From Histoplasma ohiense (lineage: Eukaryota > Ascomycota > Eurotiomycetes > Onygenales > Ajellomycetaceae): DNA of 64,000 bases. The stretch is from positions 3,773,501 to 3,837,500 of the forward strand of contig JAEVHH010000002.1 in assembly GCA_017607445.1 (NCBI GenBank). Direction: 5' to 3'. The notes under the pieces were generated by a model that saw only the letters and a program-made list of their open reading frames with translations, did not search any database and was not told where the DNA came from. Both the position numbers and the translations under genes were made by a program. How positions within the stretch are numbered: the first letter of the stretch is position 1; every line of letters begins with the position of its first letter. Shown here one piece after another: positions 53,496 to 64,000 of this stretch.

Positions 53496-56345
53496 GCTTC
53501 TTGTTATACAAAAAACACTCAACAGATTACTAGACAAAGACTTCATTTGTATTAGCAACTCATCCACTGCAGCATCTGTACTGTTTGTGAAGAAATCAGA
53601 AGAAGGCTTACAATTCTGCATTGACTATCAAGAATTCAACAAAATTACACAGAAGAATCAATACTCTCTCCCACTCATCAATGAAACACTCAAACAGATA
53701 GAAAAAGTGAAATGATTTACAAAACTTGACATCTCTGTGGCCTTCTACAAGATAAGAATTAATGAAGATGACAAATGACTAACTGTCTTTTATATGTGTT
53801 ACAGATTATACAAATGAACAGTGACTCTTTTTGAATTAGCAAATACTCTGAGCACATTTCAGAAATACATTAACTGAGCTCTATGAGATCTGCTCAATGA
53901 GATCACCTCAGCATACATGAACAATATTCTGATCTTCATCAATGAATTGTTCACTGAGCATTACAAACACATACAACAAATGCTTGATCATCTATGAAAA
54001 GCTGGACTGCAAGTGGACATTGACAAATGCAACTTTGAGACTAAGTCTACAACCTATCTAGAATTCATCATCAAAGCTGAAAAAGATGTATACATGGATT
54101 CTAAGAAGATGGAAGCAATTCTCAACTGAAAGACATCAGTCTTGATAAAAAGAACTAGAAGCTTTCTAGAATTCATCAACTTCTACTGAAGATTCATCAA
54201 AGACTTCTCTGATATTGTACAACCACTGATGAATCTGATCTGAAAAGACATCATATTTCAATGAACTGACAAAGCAGATGCAGCATTCAAAAAGCTGAAA
54301 TGTATATTCACAAACACCTCAATGCTGCAATCATTCAATTCAGATAAGCATACAATTCTCAAAACAGACATCTCAGATTATATAGTAGATGAGATACTGA
54401 TGCAATATGATAATGAAGATGTTCTACAACTCTGTGTCTTCATCTTAAAAAAGATATCATCTGCTGAATGCAACTACAAGATCTACAACAAGAAACTTCT
54501 AACAATCATACAATATCTTGAAGAATGAAAGTCTGAACTTATGAGTGTTGAAAAGTTTGAGATTGTTATCAATCATAAGAACTTAGAGTACTTCACAATC
54601 ACTCATAAGCTCACTGAAAGACATATATATTGATCATTGTTTTTTAGCTGTTTTTCATTCACAATTTGTTATCAATCTGAAGTAGAGAACATTTTTGCAG
54701 ATGCTCTGTTCCATCAAGAATAAAATATATCATCTGATAACTTGGACAACAGATGGAAACACTGAGAGCATTGATTAATCAACTCTGCAATCATAGAAAG
54801 TTCTACACAATCAGATGAACTCTGCATACATGTCAATCAGTTTCAAGCTCAAGAACTCTCACTTGAAGAACAATGGAAGCTAGCAGCAGAAGCAGATGAA
54901 TTCTGACAACAAGTCATCAAAGTCATACAAAACAGAGCATCTTGATTCCTCACAGATGTATATTCAAGAACAGATATCTCAGTATATTCAATTGATAATG
55001 ACAACTACTTATACTTTCAAGATAGACAATGAATTCTCAATTCAGAATCTCTATAAACACAGATTATGCAAGAAATTCATGACTCATCAATAATCAAACA
55101 CTCAGAATACAAAATCATATACAACATTGTTGTCTGAGAATTCTACTGATCAGATATGTCAAAAGACATACATCAATTCATACACAACTGTGATCACTGC
55201 AGCTCAGTGACAGCATGATATGAATGCTGAAAAGAGATGCTGAAGCCTCTATCTGTCTCTGACTGAATTTGATATGATATAGCTATCAATTTTGCAGTTT
55301 TCTTATCTGAAAATGAAGATTCTACAAATATTCTAGTCATTGTCAACTGACTCAGCAAGGATGTAATACTACAGCTCTGTGACAAGATGAACATCAAAAT
55401 AGTTGCAGATGCCTTCATCAGAAGCTCATTCTATCATATACACAGTCTATCTTTATTCATTGTATCAGATAGAGACAGTCAATTTGTCAGCACACTCTGA
55501 GCCTGTGTATGTCAATTATTAAGAATTGAACAAAAGTTATCAACAGCATACCACTCAGAGACTGATGAAGCTATCAAGAGAATGATATAAATGATAAAGA
55601 ACATCCTCTGTAAGTTCTGCAATTACACACAAAACAACTGAAGCAATCTGCTGCCACACACTGAGATTGCAATTAACAGTCAAGATTTCACTACAACAGA
55701 TGTAAGCTCATTCTTTCTTCTACACAGATACAACTTAGAGATTCTGAACTTCTCCAAGACTCCCCAAGAAATTATGTACATCCACAGCCTCATACAAACA
55801 ACAGAGAACATCATGAGCAAGCTGAAGAAAGTTCACAAATGAGCAGAAGCTTCAATGATCAATATTCAGTAAGATTATAAGAATCAAATGAACATCAGAA
55901 GAAGTCTCACAACTCAATACTATATAGAAGACAAAGTCTGACTGAATCTCAAGAATATAAGAACAGATCACCTCTCACATACACTAGATTACCACCACAT
56001 CAAGTATACAGTGAAGAAAGTGTTAGATATATACAATTATCAACTCAATACTCTGTCTGACATTCATAATATCTTTCATACAAATCTGCTCTGACCCACA
56101 GCTGAGGATCCATTCCCCTCACAGAGAATCTTCAATTAACAGCCACTCATCATTATAGAAGAAGACAATAAACTCAAGTGAGAAATTGAAGCAATTCTTG
56201 ATGATAGAATCAACCACCACCACTGCAAATATCTCATCAAATGAGTAGAATACAATTGTCTGATCTGAAAACCCACATTCATTTTGAAGAACATCACTGC
56301 CCTCAACATCTATGAGTCCTCACTCACTCTGATAGAAGGGGATAA
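53496..56345 (+). pseudogene. Gypsy element 1 RT, RNase H, integrase and chromodomain relic
   Basis: Reverse transcriptase (DKDFICISNSSTAASVLFVKK, CIDYQEFNKIT, FTKLDIS, then YMNNILIF where the catalytic YMDD has lost both Asp), RNase H (HTILKTDISDY, FADAL), a degraded integrase with DIAINFAVFLS, HSLSLFIVSDRDSQFVS and TAYHSETDEAIKRM, and near 56200 a chromodomain-like IEAILDDRI...CKYLIK-stop-VEYN close to the 3' LTR. The in-frame stops seen in the RT region are all TGA; at most the family has Trp (for example before FTKLD, in DDK-stop-LTVF, in FQ-stop-TDKADA) or Arg. A C-terminal chromodomain identifies a chromovirus-type Ty3/Gypsy element. Confidence 0.85.
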
Positions 56346-56450
56346 TGTGATGGAATAGCATTTATTAGTAATTATCTTACATAATCAACTCCTCTTCTGC
56401 ATTTGCTTGTTTCTGACTGTTGTGATTTCACATAACCCTCAATGTTCTTT
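56346..56450 (+). repeat. 3' LTR fragment of Gypsy element 1
   Basis: TGTGATGGAATAGC and the following ~105 bases match the start of the 5' LTR, then the match stops exactly where repeat R copy 2 begins. The 3' LTR is therefore truncated or interrupted. Confidence 0.75.
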
Positions 56451-57970
56451 CACATCCTTACAACTACCCATGAATGTAGAGATACATTTGAATTTTTCCA
56501 TTTTCTAACTGTTTTTTATATAATTTTAACCCTTCAACTCATTCAACATCATCACACACTCTCTGTGATTACTCTATATGTGTGTACTGCATAGATTGAG
56601 TGGTCATGGAGCTCTCAACATTCTTCTATTCACTCAAGAACATCAACACAGTCTATATCAGATCACTGAAGCTGAAGTCACTGATCAATTTTGTTACTGA
56701 AAAGACTGGCAAGAGGCAGAGAAAGACTGTTATAATGTCTTCTTCAGTTCTCAAAGAAGTCAGTGACAGCATCTTCACAGTCATCTCTCAGCTACAGAAG
56801 TAGTTTGAGAAGACTCAACAGCAACAGAATCTGCAGCAGAAGACTCTCATCAGATTGATAAAGACTCTGAACAGCTGAATGAAGAAGAAGAAATAGTCAG
56901 TCAGTCAGAATTTTATCTGAGTCTTCTATGAAAGATTCATCATATATGTGACAGTAGATCTGAGCACAGTATCAACTCTGAGAGAGAGTGCTGTCTCAGA
57001 TACTCATCCACAGTCAAATTCAGCAAAGACAACTGTGAGAAAGCTGACTATCTGAACAGATATCATACAGAAGAAGAAAAATTCTGCTCTCTCTGAAGCT
57101 ATCTCTGTCAAAACTGCAGCTTTCTCAGCTGACAGAGCTAGTGGAGCTGATCTGCAGCTCAAGAATATCAGTCAGTCAAAAAGTCTCACAGAGAATACAA
57201 AGCAGCAGAAGAACTCATGAATTCTCATTACTCTTCAGTCAGAGAAATGAATTGCTCAGCTGCAGCTATATACTGTGCAGCAGATGATTGTTGCAAACAT
57301 TCAGAGAGTGAGAGACATGGCTAATATATTGAAGATGAAGCTCATCAGAACAGATTGAGTGATCATATCAAGTAACAGAGATATATATGATGCTTTGATC
57401 ACTGAGAAAACAGTGACTACTCTCTGTGAAGTTCTTGACATCACAGAGATTCAGCTATCAGAGTGGTGGTACAATTATACTGTCTCAGAGATTCTGAAAT
57501 TTGTTCAGAACTGAGAAGAAGCAAGAATCCTCACAGACAAAATGATTGAGAAAGAGATTCTGACTCAGACAAAGATAAAATCAGTGAGCTGTTGACTCTC
57601 ATAATATGAAGTGAATCTCAAAACAGAGAAGATTTGTGAGATGTAGTGACAGTGTGAAGAGTAACAGTAGAAGATAGTTTATAGTGTAGCAGAGATAATA
57701 GTAATATATTATAGAGTGTAATATAGTAGTATAATGTAGTGTAGTGTAGCTAATTGCTAAGGAAGAAAAGAAAGAGAAAGAAGATGTGTGAAATACATAC
57801 ATTGATATATATATACATATAGAAATAGCAGTAGCAAGAGTATAATGGAAAGAGATAAGAATAAATGAAGATAATAAGAAAATAATAAACAAGTGCATTA
57901 CAATTGCCTCTCTTTTTTATAAGAGCTGCCCTCAGTGATTGTATAGATTGCTTACTAGTAGATAATTGCA
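56451..57970 (+). repeat. Dispersed repeat R, copy 2 (longer copy)
   Basis: About 1.5 kb matching copy 1 at both ends: start ACATCCTTACAACTACCC, end TTGTATAGATTGCTTACTAGTAGATAATTG. It carries the conserved frame at 56600-56803 and, in the middle, a region absent from copy 1 in which one frame reads as charged coding-like sequence with TGA stops (for example DSEQLNEEEEIVSQSEF near 56860 and SSTVKFSKDNCEKADYLNRYHTEEEKF near 57010-57090). I do not recognise the product. It may be the gag-like or ORF1-like part of an unknown element. Confidence 0.75.
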
Positions 57971-58254
57971 TTCTCATCCACTTGTTGATAGCAGTATATC
58001 GATCACATCCCCTAGATAGCTTGTATATGTGTTGTTATTGATTTTCTAATGAGGTGGAATTGATGAATTCTTTGATTGTCAGAGGTTGTGTGCAGAGAAG
58101 CAAAAAGAATTTCTTTCTTCTTGAAGATTTCTCTTCTTTTTTAACTTAATCATCATCAAAGCTCCTTGCCTCTTCTGCTGCAATTTCTTGTTTCCAAAAA
58201 ATTTTTAAATTTTTTATATCATTGTTCTCCCTCCCCTCTCTTTTTTATATCAAA

Positions 58255-58570
58255 ATGAGCTCTCTTGATTACTCTGATTTTAAGTAAGTTGTTTCTTGGG
58301 CACTTATTGTGTATTATTGCTGGTGTTTCTTGTCAGTGGTGTTATTAGTGTGGTCACATGTGCCACTAGCTTGTTTCTGTATAGCACCATTCACTGTTTG
58401 CTTGTTATATTGCCCTAGCTCTAATCATGTGACACACAACAGTTGGATTCCATGTGAACATTGTGTCTCTAGACTTGAAGATGTTGATTTTTGATGTGTG
58501 CTGAGGTCAAATATTCAAAAGTGTTGTGAGACTTGTGTCTCTGCAGAGAAATTCTACAAATCTGTGAGTA
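58255..58570 (+). pseudogene. Cys-rich repeat-derived open frame
   Basis: Starting at an ATG (MSSLDYSDFK) one frame with two TGA stops contains regularly spaced Cys: CWC, CFC, then WIPCEHCVSRLED, CVLRSN and CCETCVSAEKF. Such CxxC/CCxxC spacing suggests a zinc-binding protein of a transposable element, but I cannot name the family. Base composition (no CpG, TG/CA-rich) matches the adjacent repeats rather than host genes. Confidence 0.4.
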
Positions 58571-58833
58571 ATTCTCTTTAATTCTTATTTTCTTTTTCTT
58601 TTTCTTCAGCAATGTTGATATACTGATAATGATGCTAGATGTGTGATACACCTCTTCTGAGGCACATCATATACAGATGAGTATTTATTTTTGCAGGGAT
58701 GGCAGTCAGAGAGAATATGATCAATCACAAAAGTTGTCTTTGTTGTTTGATAAAATGATTGGACACATCTCACCTGGTGATGCTGTCTGCTTGAGATAGA
58801 GCAGAGGCAAATGCTCTATAATCTCAGCACTGA

Positions 58834-59115
58834 ATGACAGCTGAGCCTGCAGAGGTGCAGGTTTTGAAGACTGTGATTGTGTCTGATTCTTCCAGAGCAG
58901 AGATGTTAGAGGAAGAGAGAGTTTTGAGAATGATGAGCTTCAGAGGCTCTGCAGTGGAGAAGTCAGCTGAGAAGAGATTGATGAAAGAAAAGTTAGCTGA
59001 AGAGTCAATAAAGAAGATTGTGGAGACATCAATGACTGCAGCAATGCTTATGATGCCTGCTTTCTTTGTCAATTTGCCACTGATGTCAGTGGAGCAGAGA
59101 GAGAGGATGCTCTGA
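58834..59115 (+). pseudogene. Charged helical open frame, repeat-derived
   Basis: An open frame of 93 residues rich in Glu, Lys, Arg, Met and Ser (EEERVLRMMSFRGSAVEKSAEKRLMKEKLAEES), likely coiled coil. It may be the downstream part of the Cys-rich frame at 58255, with a stop-containing spacer between. No family recognised. Confidence 0.3.
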
Positions 59116-59792
59116 ACAGTGGAGAAGTGAGAGAAAAAGATGAAGAGAAATGTCTTCCTTCATCAGATGTACTGAAGAATGAATAGATTGATGAGAGAGA
59201 GAAGATGTGAGAAGATAAATATGTTGTGGAATAGACATTTATCTATATCTCTGCACCCAAAATGAGTGCCTGTAATATACAAGTACCAGAAGGAGTATTG
59301 GGTGAGGATGACAGAGAGAGAGAATAAGAGAAATGATGAGAGAGAGAAGAGAAAGTGAGAGATGAGAGATGAGATGAAGATGAGTGAACTAAGAGTCTTT
59401 AGACTTTTCTTAGAACCCATTTTCTTTGTTTTTTTTCTTGCTTGTATGTTTTATTTTTTGTATTTATTATACCCAAATTGAATTTTTTTTCTTTTTTCTC
59501 TTTTCTCTGATAAAATCCTTCTAACAAAAATGCATTTGATTGAAGCTTGGATGAGATTTGTGCTTCTAGTATTTTTCAATTTAAGATTTGTGCTTCTGAT
59601 GTCTTTTGACTTGAAGTTTGCACTTTTGATGTTTGGGAGTATGTTGATTTTGTATTTGTCATTCATTTTCTTGTTCAAGAAAGATTTTGAATGTCTGAGT
59701 GTTCAATATGTTTTCTTTCAGTTCTCATGTATCACCACTAGAATCCCAATCTGTCCATCTCACAAGATATTTCAGAGATTTGTTTTTTCATT
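59116..59792. other. Purine-rich spacer before Gypsy element 2
   Basis: It contains a purine tract with GAGA units (about 59310-59385) and, from 59222, TGTTGTGGAATAGACATTTATC, which resembles an LTR start. The 3' LTR of element 2 (on the - strand) is expected near here but could not be delimited. Confidence 0.4.
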
Positions 59793-62700
59793 GTCATTTT
59801 TCAAGAATTTCTTTAACTTGATATTCTTCTTCACTGTCAACAAGTTTCAGTTCTGATTCTGGTAGAGCTCCATTTCTGTGGTTGTATGGCTTCAATAAAA
59901 ATACATGGAATACAGAATGAATGCTTCTATATGAAGATGGCAGTTCTAGTTTGTACACTTGTTTTTCAATGGTATTCAGAATCTTGAAGAATCCAACATA
60001 TTTATGATTGAGTTTGTGAATCAAGCACAGCAATTGGAGATTTTTTGTATTGAGCATGATATAGTCATCTATTTTAAATTGTTGAGACTTATGTTTTGCA
60101 TTGTAATAGATTTTCTGTGCTTGTTGTGTCTTTTGTAGGTTCTTGATGAGCTTATGGTGTGTTTTCTCAATATGTTTCATGCAGCTAGCAGCATGTATGG
60201 CGACTGGTTGTGGTGATTTGCTGATATTAATTTTCAAATCAGATTGATATCCCATTAAGACTTCTGTGGGTGTCATTTCAGTAGAGGTATGTTGAGAGGT
60301 ATTGTAAACAAACTGTGTCAGTGGTAGTCAGTGTGCCCAGTCATCTTGATGATAGTTGATAAAGCATTGAAGATAATGTTCCAAGATTTGATTTTGTCAT
60401 TCTGTTTGACCATCTGTTTGAGGGTGAAAGGCTGTTGAAAGTTTCCAGTGTGTGCCTAGCATATAACAAAAGATGGACCAATAATGGCTTGTAAACAGTG
60501 AATCTCAATTGAATATATGGTTTTTGAGTACTCTGTAAATTGTATAGAACTTGATATAAATGATTTCCACTAGTTCATCAGCAGTAATGTTTTTGGTGCA
60601 AGGAATATAGATTGTAAACTTGGTATATATATCCACAATCACTAAAATTGCATTGTAGATTTGATGGAGAAATGTAGAGGCTGATAAGCCTGTAATAAAA
60701 TTCATAGTAATGAACTCAAAAGAATTTGATGGTAAGAGAATTGTATTCAATTCTTCATATTGTCTGTGCTGTTTTGACTTTACTCTTTGACAAGTATCAC
60801 AAGTGGATATATAATCTTTGACATCTCTGACTAGTCTATATCAATAGTATTTGTTCTGAATGCTGTCTATGAACTTTTTTATATCAAAGTGACCCCTCTG
60901 TGGATCATCATGATTTGCACTGATAATTTCATCAATGAGTGTCTTTTGTTGAGGGACATATGCATGATCATCAGCACACAATATATCATTCTCAGAAATT
61001 GTTCATAGCATATTTTCAGTGACAGTCATATTCTTCTCTTTTATCTTCTTTCTTTGCTCAGCAGCAAAAGAATCAATCTTCTGTGCTTTACTCAGAAATG
61101 AGATGAAGAATTCAGACATTTCTGTATATACTGAGTTCTCAAGAATAGTCTTATTGACTGCAATCTGAGGCATATATTGCTCAACACACAACAGAGAGGA
61201 AGAGTTTATGTGAGAGATAGAAGACATTGATGTATAAAGCACTTTTCACTCATTAAAAGAAGTATTTTGCTCATTAGAGATCTGTGCACAGACTATATCA
61301 GAAGAAATATCATTTTGAAAAGAAGTATTAGCTTCTCAGTCTAGTCTAACTCCATGTTTCAGCTTCTGTTGCAGAGTAGATAATATAGTTTGATCATTAT
61401 AGACCTCACTGTAGTCTGCACAATGACTGAGCTCATCAGCTGGATTCTTTGATTCAGAGTGATGCAGTAATACAAAATCATAAGCAGATAAAGCTTCCAC
61501 TCATCTGATCTGATATCTGTTCAATTTCTTAGTTGTCATAAAGTACTGCAGATTGGCATGATCAGATCAGACTTGAATTAAATACTGACTTCTCTTCAGA
61601 TAATGTCTTTAATTTTTAAATGCTGCTACAATAGTCAAGAGTTCTTTATCATGAGTATCATAACATGTTTTCATATCAATCAACTTTCTTGATCAGAAGA
61701 CAACTGAATGCCAGTGCTCATCATTCTGCAACTGTGACAGAATAGCAGTGACTGCAAAAGTGAATGCATCAGATTTGATCTGAATACATCAAGCTGAGTC
61801 AAAATGAGCTAATAGAGAAGCACATATAAAGTACAATTTGAGCTCATTGAAAGTGCTTTGAGCATCTTCTGTTCACATAAAAGTGGCTTTTCTTTCCCTC
61901 TTCTTGCTCCCTTTTGTAAGTTCAAATAATGGGGCTGCAATAGAGGAGAAAGACTTAATAAATCACTGATAGAAATTAGCAAAGCTCAAGAAGGATTGAA
62001 CCTCTTTAATTGATTTAGATGTAGATCATTCCACAATAGTGAAGACTCTGTCTGACTTCATTTCAACATCATTTGTATCTATAACAAATCTCAGAAACAA
62101 GATCTTGTCCACTTCAAATTCACACTTAGAGAGTTTTGCAAATAGATTCACACACTTGAGACATTCTAGCATCTTAGTAACATGCACTTTATATTCCTGC
62201 TTTGAATTGAAGAATATGAGAATGTTGTCTAAATAGACAATGCAATATATATCCAACAAATCAGACAAGGCATTGTTAATGTATGCTTGAAATGTCACTG
62301 AAGCATTAGCTAGTCCAAATGGCATAACTATATATTCAAAATATCCATATCTCATTCTAAAGGCTGTCTTCCAATGGTCTTTTGTCACTATAAGTATGCA
62401 GTGATAGGCATCTCAAAGATTCAGCTTAGTGAATATCTTGGCTTTTGAAAGTCTATCAAGTAATTCATTTATTAGAGATAGAGGGTATTGATTCTTGATG
62501 GTGATTTGATTTAATCCTCAATAGTCTACACAAAGACAGAGTCCATCATCTTTTTTGAGAACAAAGAGAATTGATGTATCAGCCAGGCTACTGAATGATT
62601 GTATTCACTCTTTATCTAATGCATTTTTTAAATATTCTCTTAGAACAGCTAACTCAGTTTCAGAGAGATTGTATATCAGCATAAATGAAGATTGCACACC

Positions 62701-64000
62701 AGGCTTGAGATCTATGCAGTGTTTCATTTCTTCTGATTTTTTTGTGCTTATAGCAGCTTCTTCTGAGAAGATATGTGCATATGACATGATATAATCAGAT
62801 AGACTGATCAGCAAGTCTGAATATGCAGCTGAGAATATGTGTGAAGCATGTTTTGAATCTTTTGAACATTCTGTAGATAATACTACAAGCATTTCTACTC
62901 TAGCTTCTGTGAGAACTTCAGCTAAGACATTTTGTTCAGAAATAATTTGAGACTGTTGTTCATCTTCAGAGCTTCTAAAGAAGAATTGTTCATCTGATCA
63001 ATCTATAAGAGAATTTGTTTGTCTTAATCAAGAAAATTCTAATACAAGATTGTAGTTCTTCATCTTCATTGCATGAAAGGAATGAAATATCTGCTGTGCA
63101 TTACTCTTGTGATCAGTGACAGTAGTTGCAATGTTATACTCTTCAAAGAAGTGCATTATGCATTCATCAATTGACTTGATCATTTTGATTTTGCAGTGAG
63201 CAGTTTCTAGATTGTGATTCTTTGTTCAAAATTCATTGACACAGTTCACTTCTGACTCAGAGTCTACTAGTGCAAGCACTTTTTGCAGACTCTTAGATGT
63301 AGTGAGTTCCACTGTGACAGTGAAGCTTAAGATGTTTTTGCATCAACTTTCCACACTTATGACTGCCATTGCAAGCTGAATGACATGTTTTAAGCATTTT
63401 TTGAGTTCTTTGAGTTCTTTGTGTCTTTCACATCAGATTTCAAGTCAGACTTGGTGTTTTTGGATTTGTCTTTGAGTTGTTTGAAACACAAATCAATGAT
63501 ATGTTCTGATCACTTGCAATAATGGCAATATTTCAATCAGATGAAGTCATCAGACTTTGTAGTGTCATTTCATCTATGTTTGTTTTGTGATCTATTATCA
63601 GCATTATTTCTGTTGTTAAAGCTTTGAGTGGGGTTTTTGAAATTTGACTTCTCTTTAAGCTTTTTCCATCTCTCTGACAGATTCAATTCTGCCATTGCAA
63701 GTTTATGTAGAGTGGCATCATAGCTTAACTCTTTCAATTTAATTGCATATTTGTTGAATTCTCAGCAAATGGAAGATAGAACTTTCATATAGAGGTGTGA
63801 TTTCTGATGATATTCACTATAAGAATGCTGCAGATGTTCTTCAATTGATTGTAAATGTGAAGCAAATTGTTGAACTGTCTGATCTTTTTGTTGCTCTGTT
63901 TTTCAGTACTGTCTATCAGCATCTCAGAAACTTCTATCTGAATCAGTGACTTGATATTGCATCCAACTAACAAATTCTTCCCATGGTGGCAAAGTCTGCA
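59793..64000 (-). mobile_element. Gypsy element 2, inverted and cut by the window edge
   Basis: Reading right to left: a gag zinc knuckle near 63530-63490 (C-x2-C-x4-H-x4-C, with a TGA between its second Cys and His); a protease region; reverse transcriptase near 62700-62000 (LCVDY-stop-GLNQIT, HWKTAFRMRYGYFEYIVMPFGLAN, then YLDNILIF with the second Asp of YLDD lost); RNase H near 61700-61400; an integrase core near 60750-60505 (FEFITMNFITGL, NAILVIVDIYTKFT); and an integrase C-terminal part near 60276-59794 (MTPTEVLMGYQSDL, KIDDYIMLNTKNL, YRSIHSVFHVFLLKPY) ending EEEYQVKEILEK, the start of a chromodomain. RT sequence differs clearly from element 1, so it is another family. Stops are mostly TGA at Arg codons. 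Gag and the 5' LTR lie beyond 64000. Confidence 0.85.

Noticed and set aside
48770..56345. TGA decoded as Trp (alternative genetic code in a mobile element)
   Set aside because: TGA also stands at conserved Arg positions and catalytic residues are lost by other G-to-A changes, so mutation explains it better.
47741..57970. Repeat R copies as the LTRs of the enclosed Gypsy element
   Set aside because: Matching TGTGAYRGAATAGC sequences immediately inside R are better LTR candidates, and R contains its own conserved frame.

Overview
The window reads as nuclear DNA of a filamentous ascomycete. The genes are interrupted by short GT-AG introns, and their protein sequences and lengths fit the Eurotiomycetes. 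An SRPK-like kinase relic, a PEPP-type prolidase, and a gene-rich block that abuts an AT-rich, CpG-depleted block full of Gypsy elements all point to the Onygenales, perhaps Blastomyces or Emmonsia in the Ajellomycetaceae. The organism call is inference; no search was run. Exon boundaries were worked out by hand from splice signals, reading phase and remembered family sequences.

Gene-rich block, 1 to about 47.7 kb. From left to right it holds: a decayed SRPK-like kinase; the ABC-F protein Gcn20; an inositol-transporter-like MFS protein; two convergent genes for single-pass, low-complexity membrane proteins (the second with a ~102 bp MITE-like element in an intron); a long intergenic region; the phosphate regulator NUC-2/PHO81, whose start codon is split by an intron; a mitochondrial DUF1279 protein; mitochondrial malonyl-CoA:ACP transacylase, divergent from a PXA-PX-Nexin_C protein; prolidase PEPP; an uncharacterised acidic protein; a full-length but broken 5-oxoprolinase; the coactivator Sub1/PC4; the lysine methyltransferase Efm6; the U3 snoRNP protein Mpp10; and the mitochondrial lipid-transfer protein Ups2. 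These are ordinary housekeeping genes with no sign of a cluster. Most neighbours are arranged as divergent or convergent pairs.

AT-rich block, about 47.7 to 64 kb. Base composition changes abruptly. A Gypsy-type LTR retrotransposon on the + strand (about 48.77-56.45 kb) is flanked by two copies of an unassigned repeat. A second, different Gypsy element lies on the - strand (about 59.8 kb to beyond the right edge). Both are inactivated mainly by TGA stops at former Trp and Arg codons, with CpG nearly absent but CpA/TpG still common. This is not the classical CpA-type RIP pattern.

The most striking object is a 2.0 kb insertion at 51461-53481 inside the pol region of the first Gypsy. A GC-rich, CpG-containing head begins with a tRNA-Leu(CAA)-like fold. 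It is fused in mid-domain to the RNase H end of a LINE, followed by an (AAT)n tail and flanked by an exact 14 bp target-site duplication. The architecture recalls the chimeric MINE (WEIRD-LINE) element of Magnaporthe, but with a tRNA-like head.
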